Source of the DNA: Polyodon spathula
Taxonomy: Eukaryota; Chordata; Actinopteri; Acipenseriformes; Polyodontidae
Reading direction: 5' to 3'
Assembly: GCF_017654505.1 (NCBI RefSeq)
Contig: NC_054536.1
Span: 10,713,794 to 10,777,793 of the forward strand
DNA: 64,000 nucleotides
The translations under genes and the position numbers were made by a program. Below are positions 33,047 through 43,165 of the stretch, piece after piece (position 1 is the first letter of the stretch; the number at the start of each line of letters is the position of its first letter). Below the pieces are notes generated by a model, which was not told where the DNA came from, did no database searches, and was given only the letters and a program-made list of their open reading frames with translations.

Positions 33047-33611
33047 AAGGTAAACGAGGGGCAGCTGCAAGTAATAAGGCAGCTGCAACCGTTTATCTAG
33101 ATATCATGCGGGATTACATATAGGGGCCAGGGTAACGCTGATCTTTTCCTTCGTTTGGGTAAACGTTCGGAGAGAGAAGGATCGAGAGAGGAGCTCTCGT
33201 TTGTTGCAGAGAATTACGTCTTGTGTATTGTTGTGTTTGTTTTGTAATTGTCTGCGTTTTGCACCACCAGACAGTTAACTCACCTATCCGGAGCTGTCGA
33301 CCAGGGTCAGCACAATCCGGATCACCACTGCACGGAACCGTCACGAAATACAGTGTCTTCACCCACCACAAGCACGTCTGCACTCACCCAGGACTGGTGA
33401 CCGTGTGTTCGTTTTGTTCGGGACTGTGTCTGTGTTATTGCTATCCCCGTGCTTTACACATTGTTGTGTATAGCCGGGGATTTATTATTTAACGGTCACC
33501 AGACCTGGATTATAAATAAAAGCACCTTTTCACTGGAAACTGTTGTCTGCCTGTCACTCCTGCATCGCATCACCGTTTTACCTGTTCCCCTCCACTAGCC
33601 ACTTTGCCACA
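32876..33611 (+). repeat. 3' LTR of Gmr1-type element
   Basis: Starts TGTGACGG and ends TTGCCACA. It differs from the 5' LTR at about ten places, including single substitutions near 33058, 33100, 33141 and 33164, a small cluster near 33429, and a cluster near 33575. The pol reading frame continues through its first 171 bases to TGA at 33044-33046. Confidence 0.96.
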
Positions 33612-34437
33612 ATAAGTAATGGATGGATATCAATTATATGCAAAAGAAAACGGTAGTGGAATTTCTTTGACAATTAGGGAGAAGTGCAGAAGAACTATTT
33701 AACCAATTTAGCAAGGAAGGCTAAAATATATGTGTTAATTGTTACCAATTCTGTGAATGCTGAAAGAAGTTTTCTTCATATGGACACATTTTCACAGAGC
33801 AAAGTCGATCCATGAAAGAAGACAGGGCTAACCAACTGACGATGCTTAAGTTTAATTGCAATAATAATGTACAAGAACTGGGAACCAGTCGCCATCTACA
33901 GCGTTCTGTTTATTAATCTGCTAATACATACTTTGTAGTAATGAGGCGGCCATTTGAAATGGTTAAAGTAACACAATGAGATGATTGTTTAATGATTGCT
34001 GATTACGTGGCTTACTGTGGAGGCTATTTGACATCTTGGGGCTGTAGAACTGAATTACAAGTTAAAAAAAACATTACACAAGCTTCCTATTGATGCTTTC
34101 TACAATTACATTATATTAATTATCTTGACAATCTGTGCCAATGATCGATTTTCCCCCCTGTAACCTCTGGCTAGAGGTTAAAAAGATAATAAAACCTTCA
34201 GATCCCCTTCAAATGAACATAGGATAACAGAGACAGCAGTGCAGTTAAAAATTATCGAGTTTTTGTTATTGTGTGAAATAAGAATTGAATTGGGTGTCAG
34301 ACAGAATCTTCTTTGCTAGCTCACAAAGATATATTTATGCTCATTAAATGTGTCGAAAATGTAACTGTAGCTCTATTAGAAACTCCCGCCGAGCACACGC
34401 TAATCAGGTAAACTTCAAAATAGAGGAAATAATACAC
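33612..34437. other. No gene recognised
   Basis: Begins with the right-hand ATAAG target duplication. A frame near 33700-33810 reads NAERSFLHMDTFSQSK-like residues after a Cys-Val-Asn run and could be a trace of a hAT-type C-terminus, but it is too short to call. Confidence 0.4.
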
Positions 34438-34960
34438 TGTAGCAGTGTTGGCTGTAAGGGTGGCTTCAGACCAGAAACAGATACCAAAAACATAGTTGCT
34501 GGCAGGGGAAACTGAGACGCTACAGCGTTCAGCGCTTTATTTAACAAAATAAACAGTTTGCAAAACATAGAGTCCTCTCGCGTGAGTAGCATTTGTTATA
34601 TTTATTTATCTTTTCAAACTCTCATAACTCCACCCGTTCTCCAGTCACGAACACACAACCCTAAAAGAATAAAAACGTGCCCCTTTTATGCAGCTGTACC
34701 GAGACTCGATTGCCAATCAGTCATTCAATTGGAATCTCGGTACATCTGCATGTGAACTAATTTGTGCCCTTCTCATGCTTCCATACTAATACCCTTTTAA
34801 TTTGCACATGAAGTGATTTGTGCCATCCTCGTGTTTAACTACAAATTACACTTAATATCACCTGTGCTCATAACACACATTATAATCCATGCACTTTATA
34901 CATAAAGACCAACATTTACACACTACATGCAACATAAAACACAACAAAAACAAAGTGAAC
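34438..34960 (-). mobile_element. Solo LTR, family B copy 3
   Basis: Shares gagacgctac, gcgctttattt, ttttatgcagctgtacc and gagactcgattgc blocks with the other family B copies. Its left edge aligns base-for-base in length with the left edge of the copy at 41578 up to a common cagaccag. The right edge is uncertain. Confidence 0.55.
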
Positions 34961-35089
34961 ATGCAGAGTAAAACAACGAAAATAACCAAAACCAAAGCAA
35001 ACAACAATACAATTCTTTAAACCATAATAATCAAATGATAACGTGCACACAAACTCAGTTTAAAGCGACAATTTATCCCGATTGATAGT

Positions 35090-35822
35090 TGTGACAGAAA
35101 TACAATGATTCTTTGTTGTAAATCTCCCTCCCGACCTGTGAGGGCACTAACCAGCGAGAACAGAGATTCCTGGATGGGCTGGCCTGACAGTCTATCCCAG
35201 GGTTCAAGGGAAGTCGGCCAGCTAGAAAGGGGGCAGGAATCCATGGCAATAATGCATTGAACCAGAAGTGAAACGACTCAGCAGCCGCAGATTGGAGAGG
35301 CGGTTGCACTCGTTTACCCAGGGGTCATGTGTGACATCATAAAAGGGGACGGATAATCACAATCTTTTCCTTCGCATTGGTTTCTATTTGTTAGAACCAA
35401 GAAGGACTGTGATAAACCCTAAATAAACTGTATCGTCAGTGTTGTATTTTGTTTGTTTAGAATTGTCTTGTCTTGTAAATTACCAGAAAGCTAACACAGT
35501 TTCTGAGCTGTCGCCAAGGGCCATCATTAAGCCAGAACAGCACCACATCAATTGTCACGAAATAAATTGTATCACCCACTAATGCACGCACCCAGGACTG
35601 GTGATTGTGTATTTATTATTGTGGGGTGGATATTCTTGTTTATTAGTTGGGATTGCAACCTTGTTTGTTATTTACCCCGTGCAGTACACATTGGTGTGTA
35701 TTGCCGGGGGATTACTGGAAAATAAAATAAAAACATTTCCAAACTGGATTACAATAATCTCTGTCTGCTTCTTTAACACACTGCATCACTCCTGCACCTG
35801 TTTCCACTCAGCCACTCTGCCA
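35090..35822 (+). mobile_element. Solo LTR of the Gmr1-type family (older)
   Basis: About 733 bp, nearly the length of the intact element's LTRs. It keeps the same landmarks in order: TGTGAC start, ctccctcccgacctgtgagg, ggctggcctgacag, aatcttttccttcg, gagctgtcgcc, aggactggtgat, tgtgtattgccgggg, and a final ccactctgcca. Sequence divergence and many small indels show it is much older than the element at 27.7-33.6 kb. No matching target duplication was seen. Confidence 0.8.
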
Positions 35823-36040
35823 GGAAAAGAGTTCCAGCAACCAGAGTAAAACAATCTTGGGTAGCTTTGGTAAGTGGATTCTCAACAAGGATTGTTTAGT
35901 ACTGAGGCAGTGTACAGTAAATAGAGTTCAACAATAAAATAAAACACACAACAGCAGTAAGAGAAACAGTGCTGGCACTCAGGAATTCTGCAAACACAAA
36001 CACAATGATTACACAATAATACCAGCCACAGTTTATAAAG

Positions 36041-36042
<2 letters not shown>

Positions 36043-36080
<38 letters not shown>
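36043..36080. repeat. (AT)n microsatellite beside transposon
   Basis: About 19 AT dinucleotides directly against the left end of a Tc1-like transposon. A short tatata remains on the other side of the transposon, so the transposon probably landed in the tract. Confidence 0.93.
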
Positions 36081-36083
<3 letters not shown>

Positions 36084-37645
36084 TGCCTTGCAAAAGTATT
36101 CAGACCCCTGACCAATTCTCTCATATTATTGAATTACAAATGGTACATTGAAATTTCATTCTGTTCAATATTTTATTTTAAAACACTTAAACTCAAAATC
36201 AATTATTGTAAGGTGACATTGATTTTATGTTGGGAAATATTTTTAAGAAAAATAAAAAAACTGAAATATCTTGCTTGCATAAGTATTCAACCCCCACACA
36301 TTAATATTTGGTAGAGCCAACTTTCGCTGCAATAACAGCTTTAAGTCTTTTGGGGTAAGTATGTACCAGCTTTCCACACAGTGTCAGAGTGATTTTGGCC
36401 CATTCTTCTTGGCAGATTTGCTCCAGGTTGTTCAGGTTGGTTGGACGACGCTTGTGGACCGCAATTTTCAAATAGTGCCACAGATTCTCAATGGGATTGA
36501 GATCAGGACTTTGACTGGGCCACTGTAGGACATTCACCTTTTTGTTCTTGAGCCACTCCAATGTTGCTTTGGCCTTGTGCTTGGGATCATTGTCCTGCTG
36601 AAAGGTGAATTTCCTCCCAAGCTTCAGTTTTTTAGTGGACTGAAGCAGATTCTCTTGCAGTATTTTCCTGTATTTTGCTCCATCCATTCTTCCTTCAATT
36701 GTAACAAGATGCCCAGTCTCTGCTAATGAGAAGCATCCGCACAGCATGATGCTGCCACCACCATACTTCACTGTAGGGATGGTGTGTCTTGAGGCATGGG
36801 CAGTGTTAGGTTTGCGCCACACATAGCACTTTGAGTTTTGGCCAAAAAGCTCTATCTTGGTCTCATCTGACCACAAAACCTTTTCCCACATTGCAGCTGG
36901 GTCACTCTCATGCTTTCTGGCAAACTCCAGACGTGCTTTCAGAAGGTACTTTTTGAGTAACGGCTTCTTTCTTGCCACCCTCCCATACAGGCCAGTGTTA
37001 TGCAGAGCTCTTGATATGGTTGACTGGTGCACCATTACTCCACTCCTAGCTATTGAACTCTGTAGCTCCTTCAAAGTGATTGTTGGCCTCTCTGTGGCTT
37101 CTCTCACAAGTCTCCTTCTTGTTTGAGCGCTGAGTTTTGAGGGACAGCCTTTTCTTGGCAGTGCCTGGGTGGTGTGATGCAGCTTCCACTTCCTGATTAT
37201 TGATCCAACTGTGCTCACTGGGATATCCAAACACTTGGACATTATTTTGTACCCTTTCCCTAATCTATGCATTTGTATTACTTTATCTCTAACTTCTGTA
37301 GAATGCTCTTTGGTCTTCATTTTCCTTCAGATTCACAGCCTTACCAATGATCCTTCAACAGTGGGGTTTTTATCCAGAAAATGTGACATGAACTTTAATG
37401 GTTCACAGGTGGAGGCCAATGGTAAGGTAATTGTGTCCTCGTTAGGACAATTTCTTTCATCGGTGCAAACTGGGAGCTTATATTTATATTTCCCAACATA
37501 AAACCAATGTCACCTTACAATAATTGGTTTTGAGTTAAAGTGTTTTAAAATAAAATATCAAACAGAGCGAAATTTCAATGTACCATTTGTAATTCGGTAA
37601 TATGAGAGAATTGGTCTGTGGTCTGAATACTTTTGCAAGGCACTG
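36081..37645 (-). mobile_element. Tc1-like transposon with intact transposase
   Basis: About 1,565 bp. The right end reads CAGTGCCTTGCAAAAGTATT on the minus strand and is followed by TA at 37646-37647. The left end matches from AGTGCCTTGC inward, but its first base is T where the partner has C, and the flanking TA is blurred by the (AT)n tract. The inverted repeats extend at least 90 bp, including an attacaaatggtacattgaa block on both sides. A single transposase gene on the minus strand has no visible lesion. Confidence 0.93.
36301..37320 (-). CDS. Tc1-like transposase, apparently intact
   Basis: A 339-residue DDE transposase, a normal Tc1-like length, starting MKTKEHSTEVRDKVIQMH. The N-terminal half holds two helix-turn-helix units (one around 28-47, with VSTVGSIIRKWK, and one around 82-106, with TISRALHNTGLYGR) that bind the inverted repeats. 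The catalytic core has D152 in WSDET, D243 in QDNDP and E278 in NPIENLW, giving the Tc1-type D34E spacing between the last two. A Gly-rich KYGGGSIMLCGCF block sits between them. It ends at TAA at 36301-36303. In nuclei such enzymes cut the element out and insert it at TA. No stop or frameshift is present, though amino-acid changes could still have weakened it; CGCF where WGCF is common is one example. Confidence 0.95.
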   Translation of the reverse strand: MKTKEHSTEVRDKVIQMHRLGKGYKIMSKCLDIPVSTVGSIIRKWKLHHTTQALPRKGCPSKLSAQTRRRLVREATERPTITLKELQSSIARSGVMVHQSTISRALHNTGLYGRVARKKPLLKKYLLKARLEFARKHESDPAAMWEKVLWSDETKIELFGQNSKCYVWRKPNTAHASRHTIPTVKYGGGSIMLCGCFSLAETGHLVTIEGRMDGAKYRKILQENLLQSTKKLKLGRKFTFQQDNDPKHKAKATLEWLKNKKVNVLQWPSQSPDLNPIENLWHYLKIAVHKRRPTNLNNLEQICQEEWAKITLTLCGKLVHTYPKRLKAVIAAKVGSTKY

Positions 37646-37647
37646 TA

Positions 37648-39217
37648 TATAAAAACAGTACCTCCAGACGGTGCAAACAAATAGACACTCCCGTCCTAAA
37701 CACCCATCCAAAATTAAAAAGCATGTTTAAAACAAACAAACCATTTAGCAATACAATGAAATCACACTGGGTGAAGTGCCGCAGCCAACTTATCAAGCTG
37801 CAGATGAAACTCCGATCTGAAAACACTGCAGACCAGGAGGAGAGGTTTACAGAAACCCAGCAGCCTTTACAGCCAGGTCTGGCGTTTTATAGGCAATCAA
37901 TAATCTAAATAGTTAAGGCTAAACAACCTCCCTTGGGTCACAATGTCCCACCTGCTACACCCGAATTGTTGGATTTTAAAAATCCTCCCAATTGGAGTGT
38001 GCCTCATTCTCTTTTGCCAGGTTATAACCTTAGCACTAGAATTCCTTTGTTTCACTTATCAGAATAACTTAGCCACCCCATGATTGTTGACTTCTCCTCA
38101 CAATCTCATGATGACAATAACTTCTCACCTCGCTCAGCAGTTTTTAGAATCCTCTTCAATGCAGTATGTATTTCCATAACTAGAATTGTTGTTGATACCT
38201 TTTATTCAATGGGCATAAGTACAGTAGGAATGATTCTAAACCTGTGCAGTTTAACAAAACAAATCTTATTCTGACCATTTCTGTTAGAGCTAAAAAGATA
38301 GCATACAGTAAAGCCTTCCAGTGGGGAATGGAATACTGAATAGCTGAGATGGCATATTGGGCTATAACAATACTAGTATTGTATCAATGTCTACTAAAGT
38401 CCCACCATTCATAGAAAAACTGCCAGGCATTCCTGTTATTTTAAAAAAAAAGGACCCAAATCAGTCAGTAATTGGTTGTGCAATTTTAGGTAACAAATAT
38501 CTATCTGCAACAGAACTGAATGCAATACAAAGAATATACTGCACGGTCCTGTGGAGTGATTCATCAGTAAGAATATTTTAGCTTTTGAATATTTTATTTT
38601 CTTTAATTTCCCAGTCCGGAGGGGCTGACAGATACATAAACCCCTGTTTCGCAATACAAAGTGTTGTAACACTTACTGGTAACGTCTGACAAGGGCAACT
38701 GCGTACTTGGCAATCAGGTTTGTAAACGCTTTGGTACTGTCGGTAATTGAGAGTGCAGCAGCTCAGTATTACCAGGAAGAGCAGGATCATTCTACAGCAT
38801 GGGTGGTCGAGATGGTTGCAGTGTGGTGTAATTGCATTTATTATACACAAAAAGCCAAACATCTCAGAATTTGAACAACGTGATGAAAGACAAGTTTTAG
38901 AAAATGCTAGTGTGTACTTCTTGAAATAAAGGGATTGGCAAATTTCAAAGCTTTTCCCAAAATTATTGCAAGCGTTTAGAAAACACAGTATATACTTTCA
39001 GAAGGCTGGGTTTGACAAGATTATTATATTGCCAAAGCATCGTTCTACAGCTCATGACAGATGTAAAAATTAAACTTTTATATTCTTGACAATTTCGTGT
39101 TTAAAAAAGACTCTTTCTATGTAAAACTGCTGACAGAGCTCAGTCCTGAAGTTGATGGCCTGCTATGTTGTTTCCATTTCAGGAAACACTGGGTGATAAT
39201 TCAGGACTTGCTTTAAT
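37648..39217. other. No gene recognised; repeat flank
   Basis: The first 300 bp continue the sequence into which the Tc1-like element inserted. They have the look of an LTR or other repeat (cagtacctccagacgg and an accaggaggagagg block), but no second copy was found. The rest is AT-rich with no recognised protein. Confidence 0.45.
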
Positions 39218-40285
39218 TAGGGCTGTCAAATAATCGCAGTTAACTTCTCTGTTTAATTTTTTTTTTAGATTGTATTTTTTTTAACACCTGTTTATCGCCC
39301 TCTGTCTTGACCCTATCAGCATTCCATAATTCATTCCCTGCGGCACTGTGTTAACATACTGGAGGCAATGCAATAAGTGCAGTAATCGTCTGAATAGAAA
39401 GTTAGACACGGAACTGCATTATGCAGCAAAGCACTAAAAGTGAAGGATTTATGGGAATTTTAATTTTTTTAAAAAACATTTCATTTTATTTTTTTTACAA
39501 TGAACTGGATAGAAAGACTGTTACTGTTCCAATAAGTACCTTGTCTGCTGTACCACCTCCATGCTGTAAACACACCTTTACTTGTCAATACACTTTCTAG
39601 CAGTTCTTCTGCTATAGGGCAGCAACAACAGAACAACAAATGAAATCTGTCAGTTTCGACAGAGTCATTTTGTTTTTTAAATTCAGGATGCCTGCAAGCC
39701 TGTGAATTAAGCTATATCATGTCAGTGTGATTCAGGATGTCCCATTTGAAAGTAGCCCTGTAAGTATTTTAGTTAGATGTTGGCATTCAGTCCACGTTGG
39801 GAGTGACATTTATAAACCGAGTTTGTAATAACTAAGATTCCTGTGCTGCTCCGTCATGTGATTATTTATTTGTACATTGTAATACTTGTACTACTTACAG
39901 GGGCTATATTCAATGGGGCACCCTGTATAACCATGCTGTTGCAAAGTGGATAGCTATTTTATTTCAATGACCAATTTTATTAAAAATAAAATATTCTTTA
40001 CAATTAAGGAGTATATAACCATTACTCAGTGAATGCTTTGTTTTATTTGATATTTAAGTTATAAAAAACAATGTAATGCCCTTTTAAAGGAAACTGATAA
40101 GAAAATATACAGTTTAATTTGAAATGCAGTTAGGGGAGTAATAAAGTGACTCAGTTGTGATTGAGCAGTTGGTTCAAACAATTTAACAGTAAATGCCGGA
40201 CCTTTTCCTTATAATTCAGTGTAAATAAATATAAAGAGGGGCCAATAAAATGAATCCAGAAAAAAGAAAATAGGGGGTGATAGAA

Positions 40286-40854
40286 TGTGAGCGGTGCGGT
40301 GTATAAAAAAACAAAAAGACAATTACTCAATCATCCCTATACCAACAATGGTGTAGGGGAATCAAAATACAGCAGGTTTCAGTCCCAAAAGAATAAACAC
40401 TCGAAAATGTGCTCCTTAGAATCCCGGGGATGGTGCTGCTTGTGGAAGATAGTGCTCAGGGTCTAGTGCTGGATCTGTGGCGACAGCTCCTGCATCCTTA
40501 ATCCTCCTCTGCAATGATCAAAGACAATTACAAAACAAAAACACAACAAAGCTCTGGCCGTGTTTTGCTTTCAGTGCATGGCCCGGTACTGACATAGCTG
40601 CATCCCCTTTTTATCATAAAAACCCTCCCTGCAATCAGCCCATCGCCATGGTTTTTCCAGTTGATGTCTGTCTGATTGCAAGGGAATCCTTCAATGTACG
40701 TGCAGCTATGTGCTCTCCCTAATATGGTCACCTTTCGGTTTCTGCCTACTGTTGAGGCTTCCACCTAGGAGGAAGCATGCCACTAACCTTACACAGTGCC
40801 CCTTTCTGGTCAGGTGGGAGATTTACAGCTTGAATTCCTTCGCTATCTGTCACA
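40286..40854 (-). mobile_element. Solo LTR of the Gmr1-type family, nested
   Basis: On the minus strand it starts TGTGACAG at 40854. It keeps the ordered landmarks of the intact element's LTR: taaatctcccacctg, gggcactg, ttttgttttgtaattgtc and ggagctgtcgcc. It is shorter than 735 bp and its far end is eroded near 40286. It sits inside the hAT-like element, so it is the younger of the two. Confidence 0.7.
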
Positions 40855-40922
40855 CAGGGTTTTTATGATGCACTGTTTTTTAATGATGTTAATACTACTA
40901 CTACTTCGACTACTACAACAAC

Positions 40923-40976
<54 letters not shown>
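40923..40976. repeat. (AAT)n microsatellite
   Basis: About 18 AAT triplets, inside the right part of the hAT-like element. Confidence 0.95.
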
Positions 40977-41577
40977 ACAATTGAATGAGATGGATGCAGA
41001 TTCATTTAATCGCTTGACAGCCCTAGTTTTAATACTTTTCATTTAGCAGCTGACAGAGCAGTGAGATGTTGAAGTAAAATTGATATACTGACAGCCTCTT
41101 GAGGGCATGAGAACAATATTTAAAAGTTCATGTATTTGGGTTTATAATTGGATATTTTCCATCATAGCCATGCATCTAATAGAGAGCAATGTACTGGTAA
41201 AGATATAGGGGACAACTCACCTCTGAAGATCAAAGTGCTTCAAAGTCAACCACATGTAAGTATTAGACAGCAGAACAGCCTGTCATAATTAAACTGCAGT
41301 CTCCATCAGGTTCATTTATTTTGTGTTTGATATTGGAATAGTCAACAGATTCCAAATTCAGTTATTTCAAGAATTACCATCAAATACTTTGTAATTACAA
41401 GTTACAACTATTGAAAAAGAACTTACAGTAGGTTGTGGCATGTTATTTTAATTTGTTTTTTAAGTCCATTGGAAGTGTAAGCTATTGAAGCTCAAAGGTT
41501 TTATATGGTCTTTTGCATTCCCCTTTCATGTTTTACAATCCTTTGTATTCACCTTTCATTTATTCGAAGTATATAAC

Positions 41578-42164
41578 TGTCACAAGACGGATGTAGTTTG
41601 TGATGTCAGACCAGAAACTAGGAACCAGGAAATAAACAACCAAGAGGTGGAGTTTGGTGAAGCTGAGCAATTGCTTTCACTCAGCATTTAATAATGAACA
41701 AACAGAAAATAAAAGGTTGTAAGACAAACAAAACACAGGACATGGCACTTTCGCCAAAATAAAGAGACAAACAAAACAGACTACACAGAAATATGTCAAC
41801 TATTCGTATTATTCTAACCTCCGTCTCCAATCCCGTTCTCCACTCACCGAATACACAACCCCGAGTGAGTGAAAACATGCAGCTTTTATGCAGCTGTACT
41901 GAGACTCGATTGCTAATCAATCATTCAATTGGAGCCTCGATACAACTGCACGTGAATTAATAAAGTACAATTCCCTGTGCTCACATATTATTACATTTTA
42001 CCTGCACGTGAAGTGCTGTGCAATCCTCGTGCCTAAATACAAATGTACATTTTAAACAACTCATGTTCCACAGACCGAATTATATCCTGTGTTAATGTTG
42101 GTGTACTATACACCAACATTAACACACAACACAAAATACACACATGGGCGGGGCAACATTGCCA
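41578..42164 (-). mobile_element. 3' LTR of a family B LTR element
   Basis: On the minus strand it runs from TGGCAATGTTGCCCCGCCC (right edge 42164) to a CTTGTGACA end (left edge 41578). A polypurine tract TTGAGGGGGGG abuts it on the internal side (42165-42175), which identifies it as a 3' LTR in minus orientation. The body shares gagactcgattgctaatca and neighbouring blocks with the copies at 2310 and 34438. It contains a perfect 18-bp inverted repeat at 42088-42126. Confidence 0.65.
42088..42126. repeat. Perfect inverted repeat, 18-bp arms
   Basis: TGTGTTAATGTTGGTGTA at 42088-42105 is followed by cta and then its exact complement at 42109-42126. The related LTR at 34.4-34.9 kb has only one similar arm (accaacattt). 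Confidence 0.95.
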
Positions 42165-42862
42165 CCCCCCCTCAATGGCCACTGGAAGCGGAAATGCTAC
42201 CAGTGGCAAGGCTGTCAGCAGACGTGCTGACAGCTCCCAGACTGACTTCTTCAGCTGGGGCAATTCCAGCAGCGGAAAGGCTGCTGAGGAAGGCGGTTTC
42301 CTGACCGTTCCCTCTTTCTCAGCTGGTAGCTCCCTCCTGTGGGACTCCGACCACACTGACCGTTGCGGCCAAGCAGAGCTGTCGACGACCCCTAGTGAAG
42401 CAGAGCCATCAGCCCCAGGTGATGTGAAGCGGCTGGCAACCCCAGGCAAAGCCAGGCAGGCATGCTTGGGCAAAGCTAGGCGGGCATCCTTGGGCTAAGC
42501 GAAGCAGGCATCCTTGGGCGAAGCGAGGCAGGCATCCTTGGGCAGTGTCGTGCAGGCATCCCCGAGCGATGATGTGCGGGGAGTCAGGACAAGCTGGGAT
42601 GCGGGTTTTGGCCCTCTTCTCGGCCACTGCGGCCATGTGGTTCTTCCCCGTGTTTCCCTCAGCAGCCTATTCAAGGGCTGCTGAGGACCACCAGCATCTA
42701 GTCCTGGTCCTTCTGGTGAAGGGAGAGGCAGCTCCTGCTCCTCTCCACTGATGGTGATGGAGGCAGAGGCAGCTCCAGCTCCTCTCCTCGTGATGGTTGG
42801 GGAAGTGATACCAACAGGCACTGATGTCTGGGGTTTTGGTTTTGGTCATTTCAGTCCTGTAC
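42165..42862 (-). mobile_element. Internal 3' part of family B LTR element
   Basis: Begins with the polypurine tract at 42165-42175 and extends away from the 3' LTR. It is GC-rich, unlike its surroundings. It has overlapping open frames on both strands but no recognisable Gag, protease, reverse transcriptase or envelope motif. It includes a 24-bp minisatellite at 42436-42579. It probably corresponds to the region between pol and the 3' LTR, with the rest of the element lost. Confidence 0.5.
42436..42579. repeat. 24-bp minisatellite, six units
   Basis: Six units of exactly 24 bp, each starting gca(t/a)cc or gcatgc, with cttgggcgaagcgaggcag as the best-kept part. The unit length is a multiple of three, so it reads as an eight-residue repeat in every frame, for example GCLPRFAQ on the minus strand. 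Whether that protein is real is unknown. Confidence 0.9.
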
Positions 42863-43165
42863 ATTCAAATTCCCTATAGGAAAGAACAACAGATTGGAGA
42901 AAAAAGGGATTTTCATTCAACTGCTGGGTTCCTTAATGCGATCGGTGGTATAAACTGTACTCATGTAGCAATCAAAGCAAAAAGAGAGAAGGAATTTAAA
43001 TTCATGTGCATAATACAGTAACATTTAACTCATATACAGCTTATATGATGCTCGTCTCCGTCTACTAAAGGTTGTGGCTAAATGGCCAGGTGGAACCCAT
43101 GATTCATTTATTCTTCAAAGCACCAGTGTGGGCACTCACCTAGAAAATGAGTTTTAAATGCAAAT
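42863..43165 (+). pseudogene. Harbinger (HARBI1-like) transposase fragment
   Basis: The frame reads EKRDFHSTAGFLNAIGGINCTHVAIKA. This is the first catalytic block of PIF/Harbinger transposases, but with Asn where the catalytic Asp of IDCTHV belongs. After a break it continues, as YDARLRLLKVVAKWPGGTHDSFILQSTS, the block with the second catalytic Asp (split by a stop and small changes near 43020). The rest of the protein is missing. The Asp loss and stops make it a fossil. Confidence 0.8.

Larger units (their letters stand above)
27694..33611 (+). mobile_element. Complete Gmr1-type Ty3/Gypsy LTR retrotransposon
   Basis: A 5,918-bp element flanked by a perfect 5-bp target duplication ATAAG (27689-27693 and 33612-33616). 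The two LTRs (735 and 736 bp) differ by about 9 substitutions and one 1-base indel by eye, roughly 98.8% identity, so insertion was recent. Between them lie a primer-binding site and one uninterrupted gag-pol frame. Domain order is Gag, protease, integrase, reverse transcriptase, RNase H, as known for the Gmr1 group and unlike most Ty3/Gypsy elements, where integrase comes last. No envelope gene or chromodomain was seen. GC content is clearly higher than the surrounding DNA. Confidence 0.96.
39218..41025. mobile_element. hAT-like element, non-autonomous, with nested LTR
   Basis: Terminal inverted repeats TAGGGCTGTCAA (39218-39229) and its complement TTGACAGCCCTA (41014-41025). These are flanked by 8-bp sequences GCTTTAAT and GTTTTAAT that match at seven of eight positions, as expected for hAT target duplications. 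The inner bases also show related AATCG/CGATT steps. Internal length is 1.8 kb, but about 570 bp is a later solo LTR and about 54 bp a microsatellite. No transposase was recognised inside. Confidence 0.7.

Noticed and set aside
42043..42498. 151-residue frame in a GC-rich patch
   Set aside because: It overlaps an LTR, a polypurine tract and a minisatellite, has open frames on both strands, and shows no motif.
42436..42579. CRISPR-like or coding repeat
   Set aside because: 24-bp units are contiguous without spacers. Coding is possible in any frame, so openness alone is not evidence.
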